A DNA stretch of 64,000 nt, taken from assembly GCA_905235525.1 (NCBI GenBank), contig CAJOLW010000035.1:1-64000 (forward strand), read 5' to 3'. The stretch is from an uncultured Bacteroidaceae bacterium. GTDB taxonomy: Bacteria; Bacteroidota; Bacteroidia; Bacteroidales; Bacteroidaceae. The notes below the pieces were generated by a model. It was not told where the DNA came from. It made no database searches and saw nothing but the letters and a program-made list of their open reading frames with translations. Shown here piece by piece: positions 45,658 through 53,354 of this stretch (its first letter is position 1; each line of letters starts with the position of its first letter). Both the position numbers and the translations under genes were made by a program.

Positions 45658-46245
45658 ATGATTATGGTTAGAGATACAAAGAAAATCATACAGGCACTGG
45701 TGTACTTGGCTAATCGTCAACCGGAAAAGATGCTTGACAACATGAAGGCTTTTAAGCTTTTGTGGCTGGCTGATAGATATCATCTCCGTCAAACGGGACG
45801 AACCATCACGGGAGATGCTTACTATGCTATGCCTTTTGGTATTGTCCCGTCAGATGCCAAGTGCTTGCTTGAAGATGAAAAAACAAAGTTGAAAGATCCA
45901 AAAGGATATAAGAATCGGTATCTTGTAGTGGGAGACCACCAATATAAGGCTATTGCTGAACCGGATCTGCAGGTGTTCTCGGATTCTGACCAAGCGGCGC
46001 TTGACAGAGTGCTTGATTTGTATAATGATTTCGATGCACTTCAGTTGTCAGAACTGTCACATAAGTTCCCCGAATGGTCTTTCTATCGTAACCTGTTGGA
46101 GGATAGGGATAGAAAAAATTCTTACAAGATCGATTTGGATCATTTCTTTGAGGATGCTCCTCTTGAAGGTCGCCAGTTGTTTGACGAAAGCAAGGAACTG
46201 CTGGAACTGACAAGGGATTTGTACCATCAGTATAATTGTGCTTGA
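45658..46245 (+). CDS. Panacea-domain (DUF4065/SocA-like) protein, likely antitoxin
   Basis: This is a 195-residue protein from ATG 45658. ATG 45664, starting MVRDTKK, is an alternative set by the promoter position. It contains the DUF4065 features KLLWLADRYHLRQTGRTITG, then GDAYYAMPFGIVPSDAKCLL and LSELSHKFPEWSFYRN. Panacea proteins are versatile antitoxins that neutralise many different toxins encoded next door (PanAT systems). The adjacent gene four bases downstream is the predicted partner. The pair is embedded in the polysaccharide locus. Confidence 0.75.
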   Translation: MIMVRDTKKIIQALVYLANRQPEKMLDNMKAFKLLWLADRYHLRQTGRTITGDAYYAMPFGIVPSDAKCLLEDEKTKLKDPKGYKNRYLVVGDHQYKAIAEPDLQVFSDSDQAALDRVLDLYNDFDALQLSELSHKFPEWSFYRNLLEDRDRKNSYKIDLDHFFEDAPLEGRQLFDESKELLELTRDLYHQYNCA

Positions 46246-46248
46246 GAT

Positions 46249-46677
46249 ATGGAACTGCCTGGGGAATTGTTGGGTGCGGTTGTGAATGAAGGGGAGAAAT
46301 ATTTCTTTACGGTTGATTGTCCCATCGGTATCAAGGAACATATCCATATTTGTATCAAGAGACATCATAAGATTTTGTTGTTCTCAACCTGCTCTTCCCA
46401 AACGGACACGGCATTTCGGCTGGCGAAGGTGAAAGGGTGGGACATGAACACTTTTCCTGTGTTCCCCAAGAATGCAGTCAATAAATTCACCAAAGAACAG
46501 ACTTATGTGAACTGCAATCATGTGCTTGAGATGACAGAGGCCGAATTCGGTAAACTGATTCAGGCGGGAAAAGTCCACAAGTTAGATGGATGTATTGACA
46601 GCATTGGACTTCAACTGATTGCTAATGGTGTCAAGTTGAGCACTGAAGTGGAACGTAGGATCAAGAATCTATTCTAA
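46249..46677 (+). CDS. predicted toxin partner of the Panacea protein
   Basis: A 142-residue protein beginning MELPGELLGAVVNEGEKYFF with no family I recognise. It contains HIHICIKRHHKILLFSTCSS, FPVFPKNAVNKFTKEQTYV, and MTEAEFGKLIQAGKVHKLD. No signal peptide or membrane segment. Its position four bases after a Panacea gene is the main reason to call it a toxin. Some related pairs encode the toxin second, as here. Mechanism unknown. Confidence 0.5.
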   Translation: MELPGELLGAVVNEGEKYFFTVDCPIGIKEHIHICIKRHHKILLFSTCSSQTDTAFRLAKVKGWDMNTFPVFPKNAVNKFTKEQTYVNCNHVLEMTEAEFGKLIQAGKVHKLDGCIDSIGLQLIANGVKLSTEVERRIKNLF

Positions 46678-46752
46678 ATTCAAATTATTCATGAAAGCAT
46701 CGCTTATACCTCATGGTGTAAGTGTATGCTCTTTACTTATATCTCAAGATAT

Positions 46753-47796
46753 ATGAATTATATCATTACAGGTGGGACAGGTTTCATCGGGACGCATTTG
46801 GCAAACCTGCTCCATGAGGTGCATCCGAACGACAAGATTTGGAGTCTGGATATTGTTGACCCTTCCAAGTTGGGAGGGATGAATGACAAGGAACGACAGG
46901 AATATACCACCATCAAACACTGGAAGACTCCTGTGGTGGAGGGTGAAAGCCGTAAGGCAACATTTGTGCAGTGTGATGTGAGGAAGCCTATCGAGGATTT
47001 GCCTTTCACTCCCACTTCTGAGGATGTCATCTTTAACTTTGCGGCAGTGCATCGCACACCAGGGCATCCCGACCATGCGTATTTCGAGACGAATATCCGT
47101 GGGGCGGAGAATGTATGCGCCTTTGCAGAGAAGCATGGCATCAAGAACATCGTGTTCACTTCAAGCATTGCTCCGTATGGCGCAGCGGAAGAGTTGAAGG
47201 AGGAGACAACCTTGCCTACTCCGAACACACCGTACGGCATCTCGAAGTTGGTGGCGGAGAAGATTCATCAAATCTGGCAGCAGGGCAGTGATGGCAGAAA
47301 GTTGACGATTGTGCGTCCGGGCGTGGTGTTCGGAAAAGGTGAGAACGGTAATTTCACCCGTCTTTATTGGGGTATCCGCAAGCACACCTTTGCTTACCCT
47401 GGACGTAAGGACACCATCAAAGCATGTGTGTATGTGAAGGAACTGGTGCGATTCATCCTCTGGAATGTGGAGAAAAGAGAATCGCCCTTTGAAATCTATA
47501 ATTGCACGTTCGAACCGGCCTACACGATAGAGCAGATTGTGCATGTGATGAAGGAGAAGACGGGATTGCATCAATCGGTGCCCTACGTGCCGAATGCGGT
47601 CATCATGCCTGCAGCGGTTGGTGCACAACTGGTGGGTAGCCCCATGGGCATCTGTCCTGCCCGTGTGAAGAAACTGCAAATCTCAACGAACATCAGTGGC
47701 AAGAAGATGAAGGAGAGCGGTTATCCCTTCAAGTGGACATTCGAAGCGGCAATAGAGGATTGGTTTGAGGACAATAAAAGGAAGTGTCTGGAGTGA
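46753..47796 (+). CDS. NAD-dependent epimerase/dehydratase
   Basis: A 347-residue extended SDR from ATG 46753. A nine-codon extension upstream is not supported. Landmarks are YIITGGTGFIGTHLANLLHE, IVFTSSIAPYG, and TPYGISKLVAEKIHQ (YxxxK). A PGVVFGKGENGNFTRLYWGI segment follows. It probably makes or reduces a nucleotide sugar for the polysaccharide. It ends the intact synthetic part of the locus. A 32-base copy of its 5' end lies at 45523. Confidence 0.85.
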   Translation: MNYIITGGTGFIGTHLANLLHEVHPNDKIWSLDIVDPSKLGGMNDKERQEYTTIKHWKTPVVEGESRKATFVQCDVRKPIEDLPFTPTSEDVIFNFAAVHRTPGHPDHAYFETNIRGAENVCAFAEKHGIKNIVFTSSIAPYGAAEELKEETTLPTPNTPYGISKLVAEKIHQIWQQGSDGRKLTIVRPGVVFGKGENGNFTRLYWGIRKHTFAYPGRKDTIKACVYVKELVRFILWNVEKRESPFEIYNCTFEPAYTIEQIVHVMKEKTGLHQSVPYVPNAVIMPAAVGAQLVGSPMGICPARVKKLQISTNISGKKMKESGYPFKWTFEAAIEDWFEDNKRKCLE

Positions 47797-47798
47797 TT

Positions 47799-49116
47799 CT
47801 ACATGTCTTGCATGGATAACCCGATGAGATTCACCTTATAACCACGGAGGTTTTTCTTGATATGCTCGTATTTGGCTTCAAGTGTCTGATAACTAAATTT
47901 GTTGGGGTTACGTTTCACCTCGGCAATGGTGGCCTGATGGTCAAGTCGTTCCAAGGCAATCAGGTCGATTTCGTGTTCTCCCTGATTATCCCACCAGTGA
48001 GAAACCTCGGTGACACGATCTTTCTCCCCGTATAGTTGACGGAAGTATTTCTCCAGAACCAATCCGCTAAATTGGGTGTATTCATTCAGAATGCTTTCTT
48101 CCAGCAAATCGAATTTTCCTAACTCCACAAGGGTTCTGTTTTTCTCAATGAATCTGAACCAAAACATAAGGAAGCAATCATCAATGTAGAACCTGACCCC
48201 TTGGCTATTGGGCTTTGCCCACATGGGACGGCGCTTCTTGATGAGTGAATATTCTGATCAGCGTGTCGAGATACCTGCCGCTGTTCTTCTCAATGATGCT
48301 GTCTATCTCTGCTTGACTCGTCATGCCAGAAGCAATGAGTTGGAGAATGCTGTAATAAATCTGAAATTTTCGCCCAAACTCTCCGACAAGCAACTCGGTG
48401 CCTTCTTCAATGAAAATGCTCGAAGGACGACATACCATGTGGAGAATGTCACGCCATGTCTTACACCCGTCGTCCATCAACTGAGCAACATACTTTGCCA
48501 CCCCGCCAGTGACAGCATATAACATTAAGAGGTCTTCCGGTGTGTAGTCGGCATTGTAATCGTGCAGGATCTGTTTCAGGACAGAGGTGGGGAAGGGCTT
48601 GAGGTCAAGGCGGGCTGTCTTTCGCCCAAATAGGGGCTCTTTTCTGTCCTCAAAGATTTTCTTCATCATGTTATAGATGCTGCCACAAGCGATAAGATGG
48701 ATGTGGGCCTCAGCCTGATGTTTGTCCCACACTTTCTGAATATCGCTGATGATGCCAACACCGATGTCTTCCAAACGTTGAAACTCATCGATAATCACAG
48801 TAACTTTCTCCTTTTTGCTGTACATCAATATTTCTTCCAGCAATATGGAGAATGAGGACACTTGGCCATGAATCTTTAAACCGAGCACTTCCTCTGTTTG
48901 TCTTTGGAACTCCGTGCACTGAATCTGCTCGGCTTTCTTCCCGATGAAAAAATACAGATATTTTCGGTCTTGCAGCGCATGTGTCATCAGTGTGGTCTTT
49001 CCCGTACGACGCCGTCCCATGAGAACTGTAAATTGAGCCGTTGAAAGGGCTAAATCATCGAGTCTTTGTAACTCCTCAATTTCTTTTTCTCTATCGTAGA
49101 ATTTCATTCTGTACAA
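47799..49116 (-). pseudogene. AAA ATPase (archaeal ATPase / DUF234 type) broken by a frameshift
   Basis: The N-terminal 290 residues (from 49116) contain the P-loop FTVLMGRRRTGKTTLMTHAL and Walker B VTVIIDEFQRLED. The C-terminal piece (47799-48224) reads WAKPNSQGVRFYIDDCFLMF, then HEIDLIALERLDHQATIAEV, the DUF234 nuclease-like end. They would join near 48255-48262 if two bases were restored, reading SLIKKRRPMWAKP. Proteins of this type are common single-gene NTPases in Bacteroidetes with no clear function. It is opposite in strand to the polysaccharide genes. Confidence 0.8.
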
Positions 49117-49193
49117 ATTTGTAAATTACAAATCGTTAATTTTTTGCAAAGATATGAAAAGAGGGGATTTGAAACAAGTTTTGTCGCAAAAAA

Positions 49194-50447
49194 ATGGAGA
49201 AAAAAGAACTTTTTCTTTTTGACAGAAGGGAAATAACATATTTCGACTTTGTCCGTTACTGCATTGACGAAAAACAGTGCATTCCAATTATCACGGATTG
49301 GAATGCACTGTTTGCATTCATGAAGGAGCAGGCATTGCTGGGTGTGGGATTCAAAGGAATCGAGCGGATGAAGAAGGAGGGGGGGGATGTGCCAAGAGAG
49401 GTGTTGTTGCAGTGGTATGCCGTCAGTGGGCAGATAAAGCGACGAAATGTGTTGATGAACAAGAGGTGTGTGGAGTTGGTGGAGATGCTGCGGAAGGATG
49501 GCTTTGAGAGTTGTATTTTGAAGGGACAGGGGAATGTACTGTATTATAACAATGGCCTTAACCATACCGCGAACGCTAACGAAGATGAAAACGAAGACGA
49601 AAACGAAAAGGAGAAAGAGAACTTCAATTTTTCTTTCGACTTGGGGATGTTGAGACAGTCGGGGGATATTGATGTGTTTGTAATGCCGGTTGGTGATGTT
49701 AACGATAACCTTAACCCTGACAGTGACATTAGTGTTGGTCAGAGAAGGAAGGTGGTGATGGAGTATGTGAGGAGGCGGTTTCCTCAGGCAAAGATACGGT
49801 ATCAGCATATCGACTATCCTGTATTTCCCGATGTGGAGGTGGAGATGCATTTCATCCCTACGGCAAAGAATAATCCGTTCTATAACAGGAGACAGCAGCG
49901 ATGGGTGGAGGAACGGATGGCGGAGCAATGCCGACATTTTGTGGAATTGCCAGGTGGGGCGGGACAGATCGCCATACCCACTGTGGAGTTTAATATGGTT
50001 TATCAGTTGTCACACCTGATGCACCATTTCTTTGATGAGGGGGTGGGATTGCGGCAGATGATGGACTACTATTATCTTTTGCTGAAAGCGAAAGATGACG
50101 ACAGACCACAGACAACGGACAACGGAGGGCTGATGGTTACATTGAAATATTTGAATCTTTATCAATTTGCGGGGGCGGTGATGTGGGTGCTGCATGAGGT
50201 GTTTGGATTGGAGGAACAATATTATATAGTGCCACCTGATGAGTGGCGGGGGAAGTTGCTCTTGGATGAAATCATCAAGGGCGGCAACTTCGGGAAGCAT
50301 TCGGGTTTGACGGATCACTCTACAGGTGTCAAGTACTTCCTGAAGATAAAACGCAACATGCAGTTCGTCCGTGCTTATCCGGCGGAAGCCCTCTGTGAAC
50401 CGATATTTAGAACTTGGCATTTCTTTTGGAGGCTTTTGAGGAGATAG
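49194..50447 (+). CDS. nucleotidyltransferase family protein (PF14907-like) with low-complexity insertions
   Basis: The 417-residue protein resembles the uncharacterised nucleotidyltransferase family often found in Bacteroidales capsule loci. ESCILKGQGNVLYYNNGL and GDIDVFVMPVGD carry the GxG/DxD-like catalytic segments, and DVEVEMHFIP follows. Two odd insertions interrupt it. NANEDENEDENEKEKENFNF comes from GAAAACGAAGACGAA repeats. VNDNLNPDSDI is encoded by TTAACGATAACCTTAACCCT, the same words as the intergenic repeats. Both keep the frame. Function unknown, possibly in polysaccharide assembly. Confidence 0.75.
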   Translation: MEKKELFLFDRREITYFDFVRYCIDEKQCIPIITDWNALFAFMKEQALLGVGFKGIERMKKEGGDVPREVLLQWYAVSGQIKRRNVLMNKRCVELVEMLRKDGFESCILKGQGNVLYYNNGLNHTANANEDENEDENEKEKENFNFSFDLGMLRQSGDIDVFVMPVGDVNDNLNPDSDISVGQRRKVVMEYVRRRFPQAKIRYQHIDYPVFPDVEVEMHFIPTAKNNPFYNRRQQRWVEERMAEQCRHFVELPGGAGQIAIPTVEFNMVYQLSHLMHHFFDEGVGLRQMMDYYYLLLKAKDDDRPQTTDNGGLMVTLKYLNLYQFAGAVMWVLHEVFGLEEQYYIVPPDEWRGKLLLDEIIKGGNFGKHSGLTDHSTGVKYFLKIKRNMQFVRAYPAEALCEPIFRTWHFFWRLLRR

Positions 50448-50532
50448 GATGAATCAAAGAACGAAAACAAAAACAAGAACTAAAATTAAAACGAATACGA
50501 AAATATTTGGACGGAGGGATGATGGAAAGAAT

Positions 50533-50570
50533 AAAAGGAGGAAACAGCGAACTGTTTCCTCCTTTTTTTT
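50533..50570 (+). terminator. intrinsic terminator at the end of the polysaccharide locus
   Basis: AAAAGGAGGAAACAG and CTGTTTCCTCCTTTT pair perfectly around a CGAA tetraloop, and the right side continues into a run of T. It ends transcription of the locus 85 bases after the last gene. The sequence between (CGAAAACAAAAACAAGAACT and similar) is simple repeat, not a gene. Confidence 0.85.
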
Positions 50571-50598
50571 GTTGGAATGCTTGGTCGGCTTACTTTTC

Positions 50599-50629
50599 TT
50601 TGTTTTGTGCTCACTTATCCGTACCGTTG
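50599..50629 (+). promoter_or_regulatory. distal, degenerate copy of the riboswitch promoter
   Basis: TTTG (50599-50602), 19 bases, and TACCGTTG (50622-50629) parallel the proximal promoter. The 20 bases TGTGCTCACTTATCCGTACC are identical at 50606-50625 and 50691-50710. The -7 box differs from consensus at one position, exactly as in the distal phoH copy. Confidence 0.65.
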
Positions 50630-50655
50630 GCTGCGCCGAAGGTACTCTCGCTCGA
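50622..50655 (+). repeat. 34-base dispersed element shared with the phoH promoter region
   Basis: It begins TACCGTTGGCT, contains CCGAAGG and ends CTCGCTCGA. It matches the minus strand of 17859-17892 at 30 of 34 positions. In both places an A-rich run and then a strong promoter follow. Confidence 0.85.
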
Positions 50656-50683
50656 CAAAAAAAATAAAAAAATTAGTTTTTAT

Positions 50684-50714
50684 TTTGTATTGTGCTCACT
50701 TATCCGTACCTTTG
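50684..50714 (+). promoter_or_regulatory. promoter of the cobalamin riboswitch transcript (TTTG-N19-TACCTTTG)
   Basis: TTTG (50684-50687), 19 bases and TACCTTTG (50707-50714) give a full Bacteroidetes promoter. The transcript would start at about 50720, just before the riboswitch. Confidence 0.85.
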
Positions 50715-50719
50715 CACTC

Positions 50720-50990
50720 GCAATTGGTTCTCCCCCACATCATGATTGGGTGGTGTGGCGACGGAGCTAAGATGGGAATGGGGTGAAAATCCCCGACATT
50801 ACCCGATGCTGTGAGTCCTTTTTTAACGAGGTTGCCAACAGTGTCACTGGAGTCAAGGTCGAATCTGACGGATGAGACTTTGAAATCTCTGGGAAGACCG
50901 AGCACTTTGTAAGGATGAAGTCAGAAGACCTGCCATTGCCATTAGCAACGCGTGTCTGCGGGACTACGGACATGACGGAAACATACATTA
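50720..50990 (+). ncRNA. cobalamin riboswitch
   Basis: The conserved core is present in order: GGGAATGGGGTGAAAATCCC at 50774-50793, then ACCCGATGCTGTGA at 50801-50814. CACTGG (about 50845) and GGGAAG (50891-50896) follow, and the B12 box AAGTCAGAAGACCTGCC is at 50918-50934. A P13-like hairpin region (about 50948-50965) follows the box. Riboswitches of this class bind adenosyl- or hydroxo-cobalamin and lower expression of the downstream genes when B12 is plentiful. It lies upstream of a DASS transporter, carboxylase and B12-uptake genes. The 270-base gap before that transporter has repeats and a small hairpin. Confidence 0.88.
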
Positions 50991-51026
50991 TTTATTATTT
51001 AAATGACTGGGTAAGCCGAACTGTGA

Positions 51027-51148
51027 TCTTAACCCTGGTTTTGGGCGGTAGCCATAATTATGACCTTAACCCTAACTGGTTATGTCGTAAGAGAGGTTAA
51101 AGTTAGCGTTAGGGTTATCGTTAAGGTTAAAGTTAACGTTGTCGTAAG
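51027..51148. repeat. TAACCCTAAC-like repeat cluster between riboswitch and transporter
   Basis: The words ATCTTAACCCTGGTT, GACCTTAACCCTAACTGG, TAAAGTTAGCGTTAGGGTTA and TCGTTAAGGTTAAAGTTAAC appear one after another on either strand. They are the same family as in the island at 19-21 kb and at 61.1 kb. They can form inverted pairs (GGTTAAAG / CTTAACC). No ORF is evident. Confidence 0.7.
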
Positions 51149-51198
51149 GTAAAAAAATGAAATCTTCATAAAATATCAATGAAAGTGTTGTAAATGCC

Positions 51199-51228
51199 GA
51201 GTGCCCCAGCAGTGATGCTCGGGCACTC
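51199..51228 (+). promoter_or_regulatory. small hairpin just before the transporter start
   Basis: GAGTGCCC (51199-51206) pairs with GGGCACTC (51221-51228), and AGCA with TGCT inside. It ends 29 bases before the transporter ATG. No T run follows, so it is not a standard terminator. It could be an RNA processing or expression-platform element. Confidence 0.5.
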
Positions 51229-51257
51229 CACTATGATTATTCTAAAATTACTATTAT

Positions 51258-52763
51258 ATGTCAATATTTAACAACAAACTTTTCCATCTTCATTTGTTCA
51301 AGAAGTTGGAATCACAGAGAGATTCAAAGGCTGGCAATAAGATGTCAAGCCGATTTAACAACAAGTCATTCATAGCATCACTCATCTCAGTGATAGCAAC
51401 GGTGGTCGTGGCGTTTTTGCCCACAGATTGCTTTGGCATTGAGGGATTGACGGTGGTGCAACAGCGCATCATCGCCATTTTTGTATTTGCCACGCTGATG
51501 TGGCTGACGGAGGCGATTCCTGCATGGGCAACGTCTGTGTGCCTCATCTGCATGTTATTGTTCGCTACATCGGACAGTGCCCTGAGTTTCTATTCTTCAG
51601 GTTTGGAGAAGTCGGAACTGCTTAGTTATAAAGTGCTGATGGCAACATTTGCCGACCCCATCATCATTCTGTTTTTGGGTGGTTTCGTATTAGCGATTGC
51701 TACGACAAAGAGTGGTCTTGATGTGGTGATGGCACGTTATCTGCTGAAACCATTCGGCAAGAGGAGCGAGATTGTGCTGTTGGGCTTCATCCTCATCACA
51801 GGCTTGTTCTCCATGTTTATTAGCAACACGGCTACTGCGGCGATGATGTTGACATTCCTTGCTCCTGTGTTCAAGGCACTCCCTGCAGATGGCAAGGGAC
51901 GTGTGGCATTGACACTTGCCATTCCGTTGGGTGCCAACATTGGTGGTATCGGTACGCCTATCGGTACTCCTCCGAACATGATTGCGCTGAAGTATCTGAA
52001 TGACCCAGAGGGCTTGAACCTCAACATTGGTTTTGGGGAGTGGATGATGTATATGGTGCCAATGACCGTCATCATGTTGGTTATCGGTTGGTGGTTGCTG
52101 TTGAAACTTTTCCCCTTCAAGCAGAAGACCATTGAATTGAAGATTGAAGGAAATATTCAGCACAACTGGCGCACAACAGTGGTGGTCGTGACATTCATCG
52201 TTACGATTCTTTTCTGGTTGCTCGATAAGGTGACTGGCGTGAATGCCAATACCGTGGCAATGATTCCTATTGCCGTGTTTGCCGCTACAGGTGTCATCAC
52301 GGCAAAAGACCTCCAGGCTGTTAACTGGAGTGTGCTATGGATGGTGGCAGGAGGTTTCGCGTTGGGTGTTGCACTGAACGAATCTGGATTGGCAGAGAAT
52401 GCCATCCAGAGCATTCCGTTCGACCAGTGGTCACCTCTCGTGATTCTCATCATCGCCATGTTGGTATGTTATGCCATGTCAAACTTCATCAGCAACACTG
52501 CTACGACCGCATTGTTGGTGCCAGTGTTGGCAGTGGTTTGCAAGGGTATGGGCGACCGACTTGAAAGTATTGGTGGTGTAACTACGATGCTCATTGCCAT
52601 TGCCATCACCGCATCTGTATCTATGTGTCTGCCTATCAGTACACCTCCTAATGCCATAGCGCACTCAACAGGTTTGGTGAAACAGAACGAAATGCTGAAG
52701 GTGGGTATTATCATTGGTGTTATCGGTATGGTGCTGGGTTATTTCACCTTGCGCTTGATGTAA
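51258..52763 (+). CDS. DASS-family (SLC13) anion/sodium symporter
   Basis: A 501-residue inner-membrane transporter of the divalent anion:sodium symporter family, which includes dicarboxylate, citrate and sulfate carriers. Both hairpin signature motifs are visible: FISNTATAAMMLTFL with IGTPIGTPPNMIAL in the first half, and FISNTATTALLVPVL with PISTPPNAIAHS in the second. About 11-12 hydrophobic segments are spread over the protein. It is first in a cluster behind a cobalamin riboswitch, so a substrate such as succinate is plausible. The substrate is inferred from context only. Confidence 0.88.
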   Translation: MSIFNNKLFHLHLFKKLESQRDSKAGNKMSSRFNNKSFIASLISVIATVVVAFLPTDCFGIEGLTVVQQRIIAIFVFATLMWLTEAIPAWATSVCLICMLLFATSDSALSFYSSGLEKSELLSYKVLMATFADPIIILFLGGFVLAIATTKSGLDVVMARYLLKPFGKRSEIVLLGFILITGLFSMFISNTATAAMMLTFLAPVFKALPADGKGRVALTLAIPLGANIGGIGTPIGTPPNMIALKYLNDPEGLNLNIGFGEWMMYMVPMTVIMLVIGWWLLLKLFPFKQKTIELKIEGNIQHNWRTTVVVVTFIVTILFWLLDKVTGVNANTVAMIPIAVFAATGVITAKDLQAVNWSVLWMVAGGFALGVALNESGLAENAIQSIPFDQWSPLVILIIAMLVCYAMSNFISNTATTALLVPVLAVVCKGMGDRLESIGGVTTMLIAIAITASVSMCLPISTPPNAIAHSTGLVKQNEMLKVGIIIGVIGMVLGYFTLRLM

Positions 52764-52796
52764 AATGTAATAACTCAACTTTCTCAAGTGCTCAAC

Positions 52797-52925
52797 TTCT
52801 TTGGAGTTAAAGGAGTCAGAGGGAGTTAAAGGAGTTAGAGCCGAATGTGATGCTGGTGTCAGAGTATCGGCTTTTAACTCCTGAGCGTAGCGATAACTCC
52901 TTATAACTCCTTTAACTCCAAAGAA
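52797..52925. repeat. inverted repeat of AACTCC words between transporter and small gene
   Basis: TTCTTTGGAGTTAAAGGAGT (52797-52816) is the perfect reverse complement of 52906-52925. The interior holds further GGAGTTAAAGGAGTT and TTAACTCC segments, so the whole can fold into a long imperfect hairpin of about 130 bases. It could attenuate or stabilise the transcript. Confidence 0.85.
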
Positions 52926-52967
52926 ATAAAACATACGAAACTTGAATAATAAAAATAAAGTGAGAAT

Positions 52968-53339
52968 ATGGACATCTATCATTCTACTTATATTCGATAC
53001 ATTGACCTGATGGGCAGACTGAAGGACAATGTGGCGGAACTGTTCAGACTGACGGGTGGAGCAAGACAGGAGAATATGTCGGATGAACACGTCTTCACCT
53101 TGATTAACAGAACCATCGATACGGCTTCGGAAGAGAAATTCCTGCCTACAAATGAATTGTTGGGCATCACCAAGGAACTCTTCAATATCAAGAAACGTAT
53201 GGATGCCAAGACTCCTGCTGCACAGGCAATGCTGAAACAATGTTTTCGTACGCTCAACATGGCGGCGGTCTCACTCAAGCAGATTACTGACGACTGTGCG
53301 CTGATGGAGGCGAATGAATTGTCGGAACATGAAATGTAA
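52968..53339 (+). CDS. small helical protein of unknown function
   Basis: A 123-residue, largely helical, acidic protein (MDIYHSTYIRYIDLMGRLKD, then NELLGITKELFNIKKRMDAK). The family is not recognised. It lies 15 bases before the biotin carboxylase gene and is probably co-transcribed. By position it could be a small accessory or regulatory protein of the carboxylase. That is inference. Confidence 0.55.
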   Translation: MDIYHSTYIRYIDLMGRLKDNVAELFRLTGGARQENMSDEHVFTLINRTIDTASEEKFLPTNELLGITKELFNIKKRMDAKTPAAQAMLKQCFRTLNMAAVSLKQITDDCALMEANELSEHEM

Positions 53340-53354
53340 ACAGTAAAAGAATTT

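Noticed and set aside
50449..50667. Lys/Thr-rich open frame after the nucleotidyltransferase
   Set aside because: It translates simple ACGAAAACAAAAAC repeats and runs through the terminator hairpin; there is no sign of selection for a protein.
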